Below the pieces are notes generated by a model, which saw nothing but the letters and a program-made list of their open reading frames with translations, had not been told where the DNA came from and searched no databases. Shown here piece by piece: positions 9,406 through 18,018 of a DNA stretch of 64,000 bases. The position numbers and the translations under genes were made by a program. The stretch covers positions 1 to 64,000 of the forward strand of contig CACMEY010000006.1 of NCBI GenBank assembly GCA_902612805.1, in the 5' to 3' direction. This DNA is from an uncultured Alphaproteobacteria bacterium. GTDB lineage: Bacteria; Pseudomonadota; Alphaproteobacteria; HIMB59; GCA-002718135. The first letter of the stretch is position 1. Every line of letters starts with the position of its first letter.

Positions 9406-10506
9406 ATGGGATTTAAATGTGGAATAGTTGGATTACCAAATGTTGGTAAATCCACTTTATTCAATGCTCTTACACAATCAAATAAAGCGGAAGCTGCAAA
9501 TTATCCATTTGCAACTATAGAACCAAATATAGGAAGAGTTGCAGTACCTGATGATAGATTAGATAAACTTGCAATCATTGGAAAAAGTGAAAAAATAATT
9601 CCTTCTTTCATGGATTTTGTTGATATTGCAGGATTAGTTAAAGGAGCCTCACAAGGAGAAGGTTTAGGAAATAAATTTTTAGGACATGTAAGAGAAGTTG
9701 ATGCAATAGCACATGTTGTTAGATGTTTTGAAGATACTAACATTACTCATGTATCATCAAAAATTGATCCACTAGATGATATTGAAACAATAAATTTAGA
9801 ATTACAATTGGCTGATCTTGAAAGCTTAAATAATAAAAAAACTAGTTTAGAAAAAAAATTAAAAGCAAATGATAAAGAAGCTAAACATCAATTTGAGATA
9901 ATAAATAAAATATTACAAATGCTAGATGCTAACAGTATCTTAAAAATTGAGGAATTTATTAGTAATGAAATTGACTTTGTAAATAGTCTAAACTTAATTA
10001 GTCTAAAACCAACTATGTACATATGTAATGTAGATGAAGAGTCGATTCATACTGGAAACGAATTATCAAAAAAAGTCATCGAGTTTGCCAAAAAAAATAA
10101 TCATTCTGTAGTATTAATCTCTGCATCAATAGAAGCACAAATAGCAGAATTAGATAATGAAGAAGAAAAACTTGAATTTCTTAAAGAACTTAATTTAGAT
10201 CAAACAACATTGAATAAGGTAATAAAATCAGGATATGAACTTTTAGGTTTAATTAACTATTTTACATGTGGTCCAAAAGAAACAAGATCATGGACAATTA
10301 AAAGAGAAACACTTGCACCTCAAGCTGCTGGAAAAATTCACACTGATTTTGAAAAAGGTTTTATTAGAGCAGAGACTGTCTCTTATGAAGACTATATAGA
10401 AAATAATGGTGATGCTGGAAGTAGAGATTCAGGAAAGCTAAGACAAGAAGGTAAAGATTATATTGTGAAGGATGGTGATGTAATGAACTTTTTATTTAAT
10501 GTCTAA
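9406..10506 (+). CDS. ychF: Redox-regulated ATPase YchF (Obg family)
   Basis: P-loop ATPase of the Obg/HAS-NTPase group that associates with ribosomes and stress responses. Seen: G1 motif GLPNVGKSTLFNALT (residues about 9-23), G3 DIAGLVKGASQGEGLGNKFL, an antiparallel coiled coil at about 140-180, and a C-terminal TGS-like domain from about 280 with FFTCG-type and DYIVKDGDVMNFLFNV signatures. Length 366 aa is standard. Its stop codon overlaps that of the convergent petC gene by 4 bp. Confidence 0.96.
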   Translation: MGFKCGIVGLPNVGKSTLFNALTQSNKAEAANYPFATIEPNIGRVAVPDDRLDKLAIIGKSEKIIPSFMDFVDIAGLVKGASQGEGLGNKFLGHVREVDAIAHVVRCFEDTNITHVSSKIDPLDDIETINLELQLADLESLNNKKTSLEKKLKANDKEAKHQFEIINKILQMLDANSILKIEEFISNEIDFVNSLNLISLKPTMYICNVDEESIHTGNELSKKVIEFAKKNNHSVVLISASIEAQIAELDNEEEKLEFLKELNLDQTTLNKVIKSGYELLGLINYFTCGPKETRSWTIKRETLAPQAAGKIHTDFEKGFIRAETVSYEDYIENNGDAGSRDSGKLRQEGKDYIVKDGDVMNFLFNV

Positions 10507-11252
10507 GTAACGTCTCGCCAAAGTCTGTTTTTTGCTAAGTACACAATTGTTCCTAGAATAATAAAGAATAATATTACTTTGATTCCTAAATTTTTTCTTT
10601 CTTCCATTTCTGGTTCAGCAGCCCAGTGAAGAAAATGTGTTACATCAGCCGATAACTGTTCTGCATTATTATCAGTGCCATCATCATAATCTACACTTCC
10701 ATCGGCTATAGGTGCTGGCATAGCTATTTGATTTCCAGCCATCCATTTATTGTACCACATTCCATTACCGACCTCCATTCCCTCTGGAGGTTCAACATAA
10801 CCTAGAAGAAGGTTGTAAATATAATCAACCCCATATTTTCTAGCTTTTGTAATTACACTCAAATCAGGAGGATAAGCTCCATTATTATTTGCTCTTGCCT
10901 CGTTATCATTAGCATATGGATTGACAAATCTGTCTGCTGGTCTAGCCGGCCTTTCAAACATTTCACCATCATCATTTGGACCGTCTAATACAGTATATTC
11001 AGAAGCAATTACTTTTACTTGAGCCTCGGAAAAACCAACATCGATTAGATCTCTGTAATACAGAAGTTTCATTGAATGACATCCTGCACATACTTCTCTA
11101 TAAACTTTATAACCCCTTTGAATTGCAGCTCTATCAAAAGTTCCTGTTACACCTTTAAAAGACCAATCATGTTTTGGCATTTTTTCAGTACTCATTTCTG
11201 CAGCAAATAGATTTGAAGAGAATAATAAAAAAATAATAAGTAATAGGCGCAT
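10503..11252 (-). CDS. petC: Cytochrome c1 of the bc1 complex
   Basis: Haem-bearing subunit of ubiquinol-cytochrome c reductase. The N-terminal Sec signal peptide (about residues 1-17) is followed by the c-type haem motif CAGCH (about residues 55-59) in the VYREVCAGCHSMKLLYYRDL context of cytochrome c1. The distal Met ligand is likely in the MPAPIADGSVDYDDGT segment, and one C-terminal transmembrane helix lies at about 223-240. It shares one base with the petB stop, completing petABC in the usual order. Confidence 0.95.
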   Translation of the reverse strand: MRLLLIIFLLFSSNLFAAEMSTEKMPKHDWSFKGVTGTFDRAAIQRGYKVYREVCAGCHSMKLLYYRDLIDVGFSEAQVKVIASEYTVLDGPNDDGEMFERPARPADRFVNPYANDNEARANNNGAYPPDLSVITKARKYGVDYIYNLLLGYVEPPEGMEVGNGMWYNKWMAGNQIAMPAPIADGSVDYDDGTDNNAEQLSADVTHFLHWAAEPEMEERKNLGIKVILFFIILGTIVYLAKNRLWRDVT

Positions 11253-12553
11253 TATAGATTTGTATCTTTTTGCATTGCTGGTGAAGGAATTCCTTTTTCT
11301 CCTCCACCAATATTAGGAGCTATATTTTTAGCATAAACATCACTAATACTGAGCGGCAACTTACTTGGCTTCTCTATCCAACCAACAAAAGGTGTAATGA
11401 TAAAGAAAAAACCAAAGTAGTAAAGTAAACCCACTCTTGCAATTAAAAGATATAAACCTTCAGCAGGAAGCATACCAACATAACCTAATGCAAAGAAGTT
11501 AACAAAAAAGCCCATCATAAACCATTTATATATTGGTCTATAATTACAACTTCTTACTTTTGATCTATCTAGCCAAGGTAGAACGAATAGAATTACTATC
11601 GCACCAAACATTAGGAGAACTCCTCCCAATTTATCAGGTACGGCTCTTAAAATTGCATAAAAAGGTGCAAGATACCAGTTTGGAACAATGTGAGCTGGAG
11701 TAACAAGTGGATCTGCTGGAATATAATTATCAACTTCAGCCATAAGATTTGGTCCAAAGAATATTACTGCAGAAATAGCAACACCAAAAGCACACATAGC
11801 TACTGTATCTTTAATTAACATATATGGAAAAAAGTTTACTGAGTCATTGTTAGTTTTAATATCAATCCCATCAGGATTATTTGAACCATGAACATGAACT
11901 GCAGCAACATGTAATCCTACAACACCAAAAATAACAAATGGTAAAACATAATGAAGAGCAAAGAAACGGTTTAAAGTAGCATTTCCAACATTGTAATCAC
12001 CAAGAAGCCATGTCTTTAATCCCTCACCAATAAATGGAATTGCACTAAATAAATTTGTTATAACTGTAGCTCCCCAATAAGACATTTGTCCCCACGGTAA
12101 TGTGTAACCAAGAAAAGAAGTTGCCATCATTAATAAAAATATGAATACACCTAAAATCCAATTAAGCTCTCTTGGATATTTGTAAGAACCAAAATACATT
12201 GCTCTTACTATATGAATGTAAACTATGATGAAGAAAAAGGCTGCACCATTAGAATGGATGTATCGCATTAACCAACCGTAATTGACATCTCGCATTATTC
12301 TTTCAACACTATCAAATGCCATATCAGTATGTGGTGTGTAATTCATTGCAAGAAAAATTCCGCTTACTATCATTGTAACAAGCGTAATTGTTGCCAATGC
12401 ACCAAAACTCCAAAAATAATTACAATTTTTAGGCATTGGATAATCACCGTATTCTTTTTTGAAGTAAGAAATAATTGGTAAACGAAACTCTATCCAATTG
12501 AGGACAGGATTTTTAAACTGATGTACTTTTCTATTCTTATCCATGTTATCCAA
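11252..12553 (-). CDS. petB: Cytochrome b of the bc1 complex
   Basis: Integral membrane quinol-oxidising subunit of complex III with about eight to nine transmembrane helices in 433 residues. The b-haem ligand histidines can be placed in helix B ([19 protein letters not shown]) and helix D ([23 protein letters not shown]). The Qo-site PxWY signature appears as [12 protein letters not shown] full-length (not split b6/IV) protein identifies the bc1 rather than b6f type. It overlaps the Rieske gene by 8 bp. Confidence 0.97.
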   Translation of the reverse strand: MDNMDKNRKVHQFKNPVLNWIEFRLPIISYFKKEYGDYPMPKNCNYFWSFGALATITLVTMIVSGIFLAMNYTPHTDMAFDSVERIMRDVNYGWLMRYIHSNGAAFFFIIVYIHIVRAMYFGSYKYPRELNWILGVFIFLLMMATSFLGYTLPWGQMSYWGATVITNLFSAIPFIGEGLKTWLLGDYNVGNATLNRFFALHYVLPFVIFGVVGLHVAAVHVHGSNNPDGIDIKTNNDSVNFFPYMLIKDTVAMCAFGVAISAVIFFGPNLMAEVDNYIPADPLVTPAHIVPNWYLAPFYAILRAVPDKLGGVLLMFGAIVILFVLPWLDRSKVRSCNYRPIYKWFMMGFFVNFFALGYVGMLPAEGLYLLIARVGLLYYFGFFFIITPFVGWIEKPSKLPLSISDVYAKNIAPNIGGGEKGIPSPAMQKDTNL

Positions 12554-13073
12554 TCTTTATAGTATTATCATTTAAAAAGGTATAGGGCGGAACGTCCAAG
12601 TTTTTTGGTGCTGGTCCCTTTCTTATCCTACCTGATGTATCGTAATGTGAACCATGACATGGGCAGTACCAACCATCGTACTCACCTTTCATATCAGAAA
12701 CCTTCTGACCAAGTGGAACACAACCTAAGTGTGTACATACTCCCACTAAAACTAACCATTCTTCTTTTTGTACTCTATCTGCATCATCTTGTGGATCTCT
12801 TAAGTCGGAAGCTTGAACCATTTGAGCTGCATCAATCTCATCTTTTGTTCTTTTTTTAATGAAAACAGGTTTTCCACGCCACTTTATTGTTATACTTTGA
12901 CCTTCTTCAATAGCACTAATATCTACTTCGGTTGATCCTGCAGCTAATGTGTCTTCTGCTGGACTCATACTTTTTAGAAAAGGCCATATAAAAGCAGCTG
13001 TTCCAACAGCACCAAGCGTTACGGTGCTAAGTTGTAGGAAATCTCTTCTCTTATTTTTGGGTTTTTTAGCCAT
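12546..13073 (-). CDS. petA: Rieske iron-sulfur subunit of the bc1 complex
   Basis: 175-residue 2Fe-2S protein. The N-terminus carries a twin-arginine motif ([14 protein letters not shown]) and a single membrane anchor, as usual for Tat-inserted Rieske proteins. Both cluster boxes are present: CTHLGC (about residues 113-118) and CPCHGSHY (about 137-144), followed by GPAPKNL. First gene of petABC; its promoter must lie in the 95-bp divergent gap to trmL. Confidence 0.96.
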   Translation of the reverse strand: MAKKPKNKRRDFLQLSTVTLGAVGTAAFIWPFLKSMSPAEDTLAAGSTEVDISAIEEGQSITIKWRGKPVFIKKRTKDEIDAAQMVQASDLRDPQDDADRVQKEEWLVLVGVCTHLGCVPLGQKVSDMKGEYDGWYCPCHGSHYDTSGRIRKGPAPKNLDVPPYTFLNDNTIKIG

Positions 13074-13168
13074 TTATTGTGAATTTCTTATATCTTAATT
13101 ACTCAAAAAAATACTTTTTAAATATGTGCCAGCGTGACGCAAGTAAGAAAATAATATAGTAAAAAAAC

Positions 13169-13615
13169 ATGAGAATTGCTCTATTTGAACCCGACATACC
13201 ACAGAATGCAGGAAACATATTTAGACTAGGTGCCTGTCTTGGAATACCAGTAGATATAATAGAGCCAACTGGCTTTGTGATTGATGATAAGAGACTAAAA
13301 AGAGCATCAATGGATTACTATGATTATCTAGAATTAAAAAAACATTTAAGTTGGGAAAAATTTTATGAGTGGTCAAAAGATAATTCATATCGACTCGTTC
13401 TTCTAACAACAAAAAGTAAAAAAAGTTATTTCGATTATAAATTTCAATCAAATGATATTATTTTATTTGGCAGAGAAAGTGCAGGAGCGCCTGATTTTGT
13501 TCATAGCTCTGTCGATGAGAGATTAACAATACCAATGATAAAGGGGCCTAGATCGATTAATCTTAGTAGTTCAGTTGCTATTGTAGCTGGTGAAATGTTA
13601 CGTCAATTAACTTAA
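13169..13615 (+). CDS. trmL: tRNA (cytidine/uridine-34-2'-O)-methyltransferase
   Basis: SPOUT methyltransferase of 148 aa that modifies the wobble base of tRNA-Leu. The N-terminus LFEPDIPQNAGNIFRLGACLG and the trefoil-knot motifs ILFGRESAGAPDFVH and IPMIKGPRSINLSSSVAIVAGEMLRQL match TrmL/YibK. The usual 'NLSNAVAVV' is here NLSSSVAIV. It is transcribed divergently from petABC, as in many alphaproteobacteria. Its TAA stop overlaps the pirin stop in a shared TTAA. Confidence 0.92.
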   Translation: MRIALFEPDIPQNAGNIFRLGACLGIPVDIIEPTGFVIDDKRLKRASMDYYDYLELKKHLSWEKFYEWSKDNSYRLVLLTTKSKKSYFDYKFQSNDIILFGRESAGAPDFVHSSVDERLTIPMIKGPRSINLSSSVAIVAGEMLRQLT

Positions 13616-14469
13616 GCTAAACTTCCCATCTTTCCTTCTTGATAGTCCATCATTGCTTGCTTGATTTCTCCTTCAGAATTCGCCACGAAAGGACCATAAC
13701 GTGCTACGGGTTCTTTGAGTGGCTTTCCAGCTAAAACTAGATAAGATCCCTTTTCTGATATCGATGTAAGTTTAATCTCATCGCTTGACTGATCAAAATA
13801 AATCATATCACCTTTGTTAGCGATTTTATCTTCCTCGTTAAATTGTAATTGACCATCGATAATATAGATCATAAGATTTTGTTCTTTATCAACATTAAAC
13901 TTTGTCATATCTGGTTTTGAAAATTGAATATCAAATATTGATACAGGTGAATATGTTTGAACTTTGGATTTGGCTCCATTTATTTCACCCACAAGAACTT
14001 TAATTTCTATATTTGCATTTTCAGATACTGTTGGAATAGTGTTTCTTTTAATATGTTGGTACCAAGGTTTAACTTTTTTATTTTTTTTTGGAAGGTTAAC
14101 CCAGATTTGTAAACCTTGCATGATACCACCACTCTTCTTAAATTTTTCTGTTACTAACTCAGAATGGATTAAACCTGACCCAGTTGTCATCCATTGTACA
14201 TCACCAGTTTCAATTTCTGCTTGTCCGCCAAATGAGTCTCTATGCTCTACTTCACCACCAAGCATGTAAGTAATTGCCTCAAACCCGCAATGAGGATGCG
14301 CTGGTACACCAGTTGCACCTCCCGGTTCATAATTAATTGGGCCGAAATGATCAAAAAGAAGAAATGGATCATTTTCTCTCATTCCGGGGACAGGGAAAGC
14401 TCTCGTTACAGGTATCCCGTCACCCTCGAAAGTCTTCATACATTGTTTAATTTCTAATGCTTTTCTCAT
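13612..14469 (-). CDS. Pirin family bicupin
   Basis: 285-residue pirin (YhhW/YhaK-like) cupin. The metal-binding box is intact in the N-terminal cupin: HPHCGFEAITYMLGGEVEHRDSFG, with two His and one Glu, and a second His in EHRD (about residues 57-80). It is followed by the TGSGLIHSE segment. The C-terminal pirin domain ends with GPFVANSEGEIKQAMMDYQEGKMG. Some pirins are quercetin dioxygenases and others are redox co-regulators; the substrate cannot be assigned here. The upstream intergenic region also serves the divergent cysteine-rich peptide. Confidence 0.88.
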   Translation of the reverse strand: MRKALEIKQCMKTFEGDGIPVTRAFPVPGMRENDPFLLFDHFGPINYEPGGATGVPAHPHCGFEAITYMLGGEVEHRDSFGGQAEIETGDVQWMTTGSGLIHSELVTEKFKKSGGIMQGLQIWVNLPKKNKKVKPWYQHIKRNTIPTVSENANIEIKVLVGEINGAKSKVQTYSPVSIFDIQFSKPDMTKFNVDKEQNLMIYIIDGQLQFNEEDKIANKGDMIYFDQSSDEIKLTSISEKGSYLVLAGKPLKEPVARYGPFVANSEGEIKQAMMDYQEGKMGSLA

Positions 14470-14509
14470 TTGTATTTTAAATTATTATAAAAAATATATA
14501 GGTATAATT

Positions 14510-14593
14510 ATGAAAAATCAAAATCCAAACCCACCAAAGTGTGGTTGCAGTTGTAGCTGTTGCTGTACTTGTGAAGGTGGAGATTGCTGTTAA
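14510..14593 (+). CDS. 27-aa cysteine-rich (metallothionein-like) peptide
   Basis: Short ORF with ATG at 14510 and TAA at 14591-14593. It encodes an Asn/Pro/Lys leader of ten residues followed by a cluster of nine cysteines in the last 17 residues, spaced C-x-C-x-C-x-C-C-C-x-C and a terminal C-C. Such density resembles small metallothioneins or metal-sequestering peptides. It lies in the 147-bp gap between the pirin start and the convergent 84-aa protein, at the edge of the zinc gene block. Only the composition and neighbourhood support coding; no strong ribosome-binding site is seen. It could be a translated leader or spurious. Confidence 0.55.
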   Translation: MKNQNPNPPKCGCSCSCCCTCEGGDCC

Positions 14594-14616
14594 TAAATTA
14601 TTTTAAATTTAATAAT

Positions 14617-14871
14617 TTAATGAGTGTGATTTGTTAGATTATTAATATCTGACTCCCCTATTTCTTCTATTGATTTCGCTACACGCCAATTATTCATTGT
14701 TCCATCTTCATTTCTTGCAGTAATTACAGTTTCAATAGGTGGACAATCAGGCTCGTGACAACTGAGCTCAGCAATACTTATTATAGTATTTTCTGGTAAT
14801 TTATATTTCTTGGAAATTAACTGTTTGAGATTTCTTATTTTTTCAACATTTTGAGTTTTACGATTAAACAT
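14617..14871 (-). CDS. Uncharacterised 84-aa protein with CHEPDCPPIET motif
   Basis: Small basic/acidic soluble protein that I cannot assign to a characterised family. The N-terminal half is a basic amphipathic helix (residues 8-24). The centre holds SCHEPDCPPIETVI (about residues 38-51), a Cys-x-x-x-x-Cys pair with an adjacent His and Glu that could bind metal or be redox-active. The end is His-containing (TNHTH). A clear AAGGAG ribosome-binding site sits at about 14876-14882. It follows the WD40 and COG0523 genes by 10 bp on the same strand, so it is probably part of the zinc-responsive transcript. The motif is conserved-looking, but its function is unknown. Confidence 0.75.
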   Translation of the reverse strand: MFNRKTQNVEKIRNLKQLISKKYKLPENTIISIAELSCHEPDCPPIETVITARNEDGTMNNWRVAKSIEEIGESDINNLTNHTH

Positions 14872-14881
14872 ATTTTCTCCT

Positions 14882-15919
14882 TTAATTATCTGCCCATAAG
14901 GATGATAAAAGAATAGAACCTTTCATATCGCCAATTAATATTTGTGAGTTATCACTAGATATAGCTATTGTTGAAACTTCTGCACCTGTCGAACTTCTAA
15001 TCATAATTGGTTTTTTACTTTCATCAATTTCTGCTAATAAAACTGACCCATCTGTGTAACCGGTGAAAACAGCTTTTTCTCCATTAAGTGCTTTGACAAA
15101 TGTTGCAAGTTCTTTACCACCGTTTGCAACAACAATTGGCTTTCTCCCCATTGGTCCTTCTTTACCATCGAATGGCCAGCAAACTGCATCACTGGATCCA
15201 GATGTAACTAAATACGGTGTATCTCCAACCCAAGTAAAACTTTTTATTTTTGATGGATAACCTCTCATTGCTAAATCTGCTTTGTCGTTTATGCGCCAAC
15301 CATGAATTTGATTTTCTTGCATTGCAGTTACAATATATTTTGTATCTGGGCTAAACGTTACAGTTCCATGCGATCCTTTCCAGGTAAAATTTGATGCTGT
15401 CCATTTATTATTATTAAGTTTCCACACTGTTACTCCACCGTATCTTGAGACCGCAAGACGCTTACCTTTATTATCAAATGCTAATCCAGCAACAGTACTT
15501 TGATGCTCTAAAGTTTGTGGTTTATCTTTGTTTTTTGTCCAAATATAAACAGTCTTTCCTGATGAACAAACTTTAGTATCTTTGTGGGAAGCTACACAGT
15601 CAACCCACTTTGAACCAAAATTAAAAATTTCTTCAATATTTCCATCAGATGATATTTTTAGAAAACGTCCATCGTCTCCACCCGTTAGTACATCGTCCGC
15701 ATAATTAGCCATACTCAACACTACACCTTCATGTGCTTTGACTGTTTTAGGCTCAAATCCAGATTGAAAAAATCTTACAGTGCCGTCTCCAAATCCAACC
15801 GCTATTTGATTACGAATTGTAACCGCTTCTATAGCTGGAGCTCCAATATTAAAAATTGAACCTCTTCTTTCAAGTTCAGTTTTATATGATTTTTGAAGTG
15901 TTTCTAGATCAGCATTCAT
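14882..15919 (-). CDS. WD40 repeat protein
   Basis: 345-residue beta-propeller with about six to seven WD-like repeats of about 42 residues. Recurrent patterns are visible, such as VLSMANYADDVLTGGDDGRFLKIS, VAGLAFDNKGKRLAVSRYGGVTVWKL, GTVTFSPDTKYIVTAMQENQIHGWRI and VSTIAISSDNSQILIGDMKGSILLS. There is no signal peptide, so it is likely cytoplasmic. The start overlaps the COG0523 GTPase by 4 bp (ATGA), which implies translational coupling. A WD40 protein next to a COG0523 gene suggests a partner or scaffold for the metallochaperone; that is inference. Confidence 0.85.
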   Translation of the reverse strand: MNADLETLQKSYKTELERRGSIFNIGAPAIEAVTIRNQIAVGFGDGTVRFFQSGFEPKTVKAHEGVVLSMANYADDVLTGGDDGRFLKISSDGNIEEIFNFGSKWVDCVASHKDTKVCSSGKTVYIWTKNKDKPQTLEHQSTVAGLAFDNKGKRLAVSRYGGVTVWKLNNNKWTASNFTWKGSHGTVTFSPDTKYIVTAMQENQIHGWRINDKADLAMRGYPSKIKSFTWVGDTPYLVTSGSSDAVCWPFDGKEGPMGRKPIVVANGGKELATFVKALNGEKAVFTGYTDGSVLLAEIDESKKPIMIRSSTGAEVSTIAISSDNSQILIGDMKGSILLSSLWADN

Positions 15920-16887
15920 GCTGATTTACAATTTTCAAAGCCTTCCTTAAGGTTCATGTTATCAAGGTCACGACCAATAAAAACTACTCTAGAACTTCTA
16001 TCTTTTCCTTTTGGCCAAGGCCCCATTGGAGAAGCATCCATAAGCATGTGTACTCCTTGAAATACATATCTCTCATCTTCGCCTTTAAAATTCAAAATGC
16101 CTTTTGATCGAAGAATATCCTGCCCCTTAGTCCTCAGTAAATTTCCAAACCAATCTTGAAACTTATCCATATCTAATGGTGTATCAGATACAAAGGATAG
16201 ACTAGTAACATCATCATCATGTTCATGATCATGATCTGATTCAAGAAAGTCAGGTTCAATATCTAATACTCTATCTAGACTAAATGCATTTAAGCCTACG
16301 ATTTCATCAAGAGGTGCATCACAACGTGTTGTTTTAATAATCTTTGCAAAAGGATTAATTTTTCTAATACGATCATTAACTTTTACAATGTCATTATCTT
16401 CAACAAGCTCAATTTTATTTAACAAAATTACATCGGCAAAAGCAATTTGTTCTTCTGCTTCATGATGATCTACTAATTGAGAACTTAAATGAACAGCATC
16501 AGCAACTGTAACAATTGCATCTAGTTTTGTTCTATCAGCAACATCTTGATCAACAAAAAATGTCTGCGCAACTGGGGCTGGATCAGCTAAGCCAGTTGTT
16601 TCAACTATAATTGCATCTAGTTTATCAGCACGTTTCATTAAACCACTAAGAATTCTAATTAAATCACCTCTAACAGTGCAACAAATGCACCCGTTGTTCA
16701 TTTCAAATACTTCTTCATCAGCATCAACAACAAGATCATTATCAATACCTTGCTCACCAAATTCATTAACAATTACAGCGTATTTCCGTCCATGCTGTTC
16801 AGTTAAAATTCGATTTAAAAGTGTTGTTTTTCCAGCTCCAAGAAACCCAGTTAAAACCGTAACTGGAACCTGAGAAGTATTTTCCAT
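15916..16887 (-). CDS. COG0523/CobW-family zinc metallochaperone GTPase
   Basis: 323-residue G3E-family GTPase. Walker A is GFLGAGKTTLLNRIL (residues about 14-28), the zinc-binding CxCC motif is NNGCICCTVRGDL (about 64-76), Walker B is in VETTGLADPAP, and the G4 motif is LLNKIEL. A linker rich in Asp and His (SDHDHEHDDD, about 217-226) precedes the C-terminal CobW domain. COG0523 proteins hand Zn to client enzymes or act in zinc starvation and are often Zur-controlled. Its place downstream of znuA fits that role. A perfect inverted repeat lies only about 25 bp upstream of the start. Confidence 0.92.
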   Translation of the reverse strand: MENTSQVPVTVLTGFLGAGKTTLLNRILTEQHGRKYAVIVNEFGEQGIDNDLVVDADEEVFEMNNGCICCTVRGDLIRILSGLMKRADKLDAIIVETTGLADPAPVAQTFFVDQDVADRTKLDAIVTVADAVHLSSQLVDHHEAEEQIAFADVILLNKIELVEDNDIVKVNDRIRKINPFAKIIKTTRCDAPLDEIVGLNAFSLDRVLDIEPDFLESDHDHEHDDDVTSLSFVSDTPLDMDKFQDWFGNLLRTKGQDILRSKGILNFKGEDERYVFQGVHMLMDASPMGPWPKGKDRSSRVVFIGRDLDNMNLKEGFENCKSA

Positions 16888-16912
16888 ATCAATTTCCTTA
16901 TAATTAGTTCTA

Positions 16913-16942
16913 TAAATTCCACCTTAATAAAGGTGGAATTTA
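16913..16942 (-). terminator. 13-bp perfect inverted repeat between znuA and the COG0523 gene
   Basis: Bases 16913-16925 (TAAATTCCACCTT) are the exact complement of 16930-16942, with a 4-base AATA loop. The hairpin falls between the znuA stop (16958) and the GTPase start (16887). It lacks a long T tract on the minus strand, so termination would be partial at best. It could attenuate read-through, or protect the znuA mRNA end while allowing lower expression of the GTPase-WD40-84aa genes. Confidence 0.7.
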
Positions 16943-16957
16943 TTTAAATATTAAAAA

Positions 16958-17977
16958 TTAACAGCCTTTAAGCTCGTCCCCGAGATTACTAATCAACGTA
17001 AAGTAAAGTGACTTACCAGCATCGATGTTAGCACCTAAAGGATCAAAAACTCCTGTTTTGATATTCATATCCTCAGCTATTGTTGTAATAATCTTTGGAT
17101 TAAATTGAGGTTCAGAGAAAATACATTTTATTCCCTTATCCTTAATAACATCCTGAATATCAGCTATTTGCTTTGCACCAGGTAAAACATCCGTATTCAA
17201 AGTAAGCGCTCCAGCAGCTCTAGTTTCAAATCTTTCTTCAAAGTATTGGTAAGCGTCATGGAAAACGACAAATTTTGCATCGGAATTAATATCCTTGCTA
17301 ACGTCATTTATCAATTGGTCTAAAGCTTTGATTGTTGCATCAGTATTTGCTTCATATTTCTCTTTATTGGCAGGATCTAAATCACCTAACTCATGAGCAA
17401 TCTCATGAACCATTTCTTTAGCATTCATTGGATCTAACCAAATGTGAGCATCAAATTCACCATGGGCATGACCGTGATCGTCGTGTCCACTCTGATCATC
17501 ATGGTCATCATGGTCGTCATGGTCATCGTGGTCATCATGGTCGTCATGGTCATCGTGGTCATCGTGGTCATCATGATCATCGTGATCATCGTGATCTTCA
17601 AAAATCGATTCTTCTCTAAACTTCAATTTATTAATACTTTCAACTTCCATGAATTCTACAACTTCTGCATTTTTGACAATTGACTCAAGAGGTCTTTCCA
17701 TGAACGTTTCTATACTTTCACCAACCCAGAATATGATATCTGCTTCTTCTAAAAGTTTGGCATGAGAAGGTTTTAATGTAAAGCTGTGGGGGGAAGTACT
17801 TCCTTCAATTATAAGTGCTGGCTCACCTACACCATCCATTACATTCGCAATTAGTGAATGAAGTGGTTTAATTGTAGTTACAACTTTTAATTCTGCTCTT
17901 ACAGCTGAAGTTGTAACTAAAATTGATGAAAAGAAAAATACTTTCAAAAGCATCAAAAAAATGTTGTTTTGTCTCAT
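16958..17977 (-). CDS. znuA: Zinc ABC transporter substrate-binding protein ZnuA
   Basis: Periplasmic cluster A-I zinc-binding protein of 339 aa. An N-terminal signal peptide (about residues 1-28) is followed by VVTTIKPLHSLIANVM with the first His ligand. The second and third ligands lie in EFDAHIWLDP and in KFVVFHDAYQYFEERF. Between the first and second ligands is the metal-sensing loop, here an extreme (Asp-His-Asp) repeat followed by SGHDDHGHAHGE. Family members have shorter His-rich loops. It is divergent from znuCB across a Zur-like box. Confidence 0.95.
   Translation of the reverse strand: MRQNNIFLMLLKVFFFSSILVTTSAVRAELKVVTTIKPLHSLIANVMDGVGEPALIIEGSTSPHSFTLKPSHAKLLEEADIIFWVGESIETFMERPLESIVKNAEVVEFMEVESINKLKFREESIFEDHDDHDDHDDHDDHDDHDDHDDHDDHDDHDDHDDQSGHDDHGHAHGEFDAHIWLDPMNAKEMVHEIAHELGDLDPANKEKYEANTDATIKALDQLINDVSKDINSDAKFVVFHDAYQYFEERFETRAAGALTLNTDVLPGAKQIADIQDVIKDKGIKCIFSEPQFNPKIITTIAEDMNIKTGVFDPLGANIDAGKSLYFTLISNLGDELKGC
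17498..17596 (-). repeat. Tandem 9-bp repeat encoding (Asp-His-Asp)n in ZnuA
   Basis: By my count, eleven head-to-tail 9-bp units, each reading ATC-(A/G)TG-(G/A)TC or GTC-ATG-GTC on the plus strand, encode Asp-His-Asp triplets on the minus strand. Synonymous variation is confined to a few positions, consistent with repeat expansion by slippage and later drift. The run occupies the histidine-rich loop of ZnuA. Confidence 0.95.
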
Positions 17978-18018
17978 AAAAAATGTTCCTATTAATAATT
18001 AAGTCTGTTAATGAACGT

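Noticed and set aside
17498-17596. Possible CRISPR-like or regulatory tandem repeat
   Set aside because: Units are 9 bp, contiguous with no spacers, and in frame within znuA, so this is a coding microrepeat.
17428-17683. Plus-strand open frames giving a His/Gly/Arg-rich or Val/Ile-rich low-complexity protein
   Set aside because: They are antisense readings of the ZnuA Asp-His-Asp repeat, with no ribosome-binding site; the composition is produced by the 9-bp repeat.
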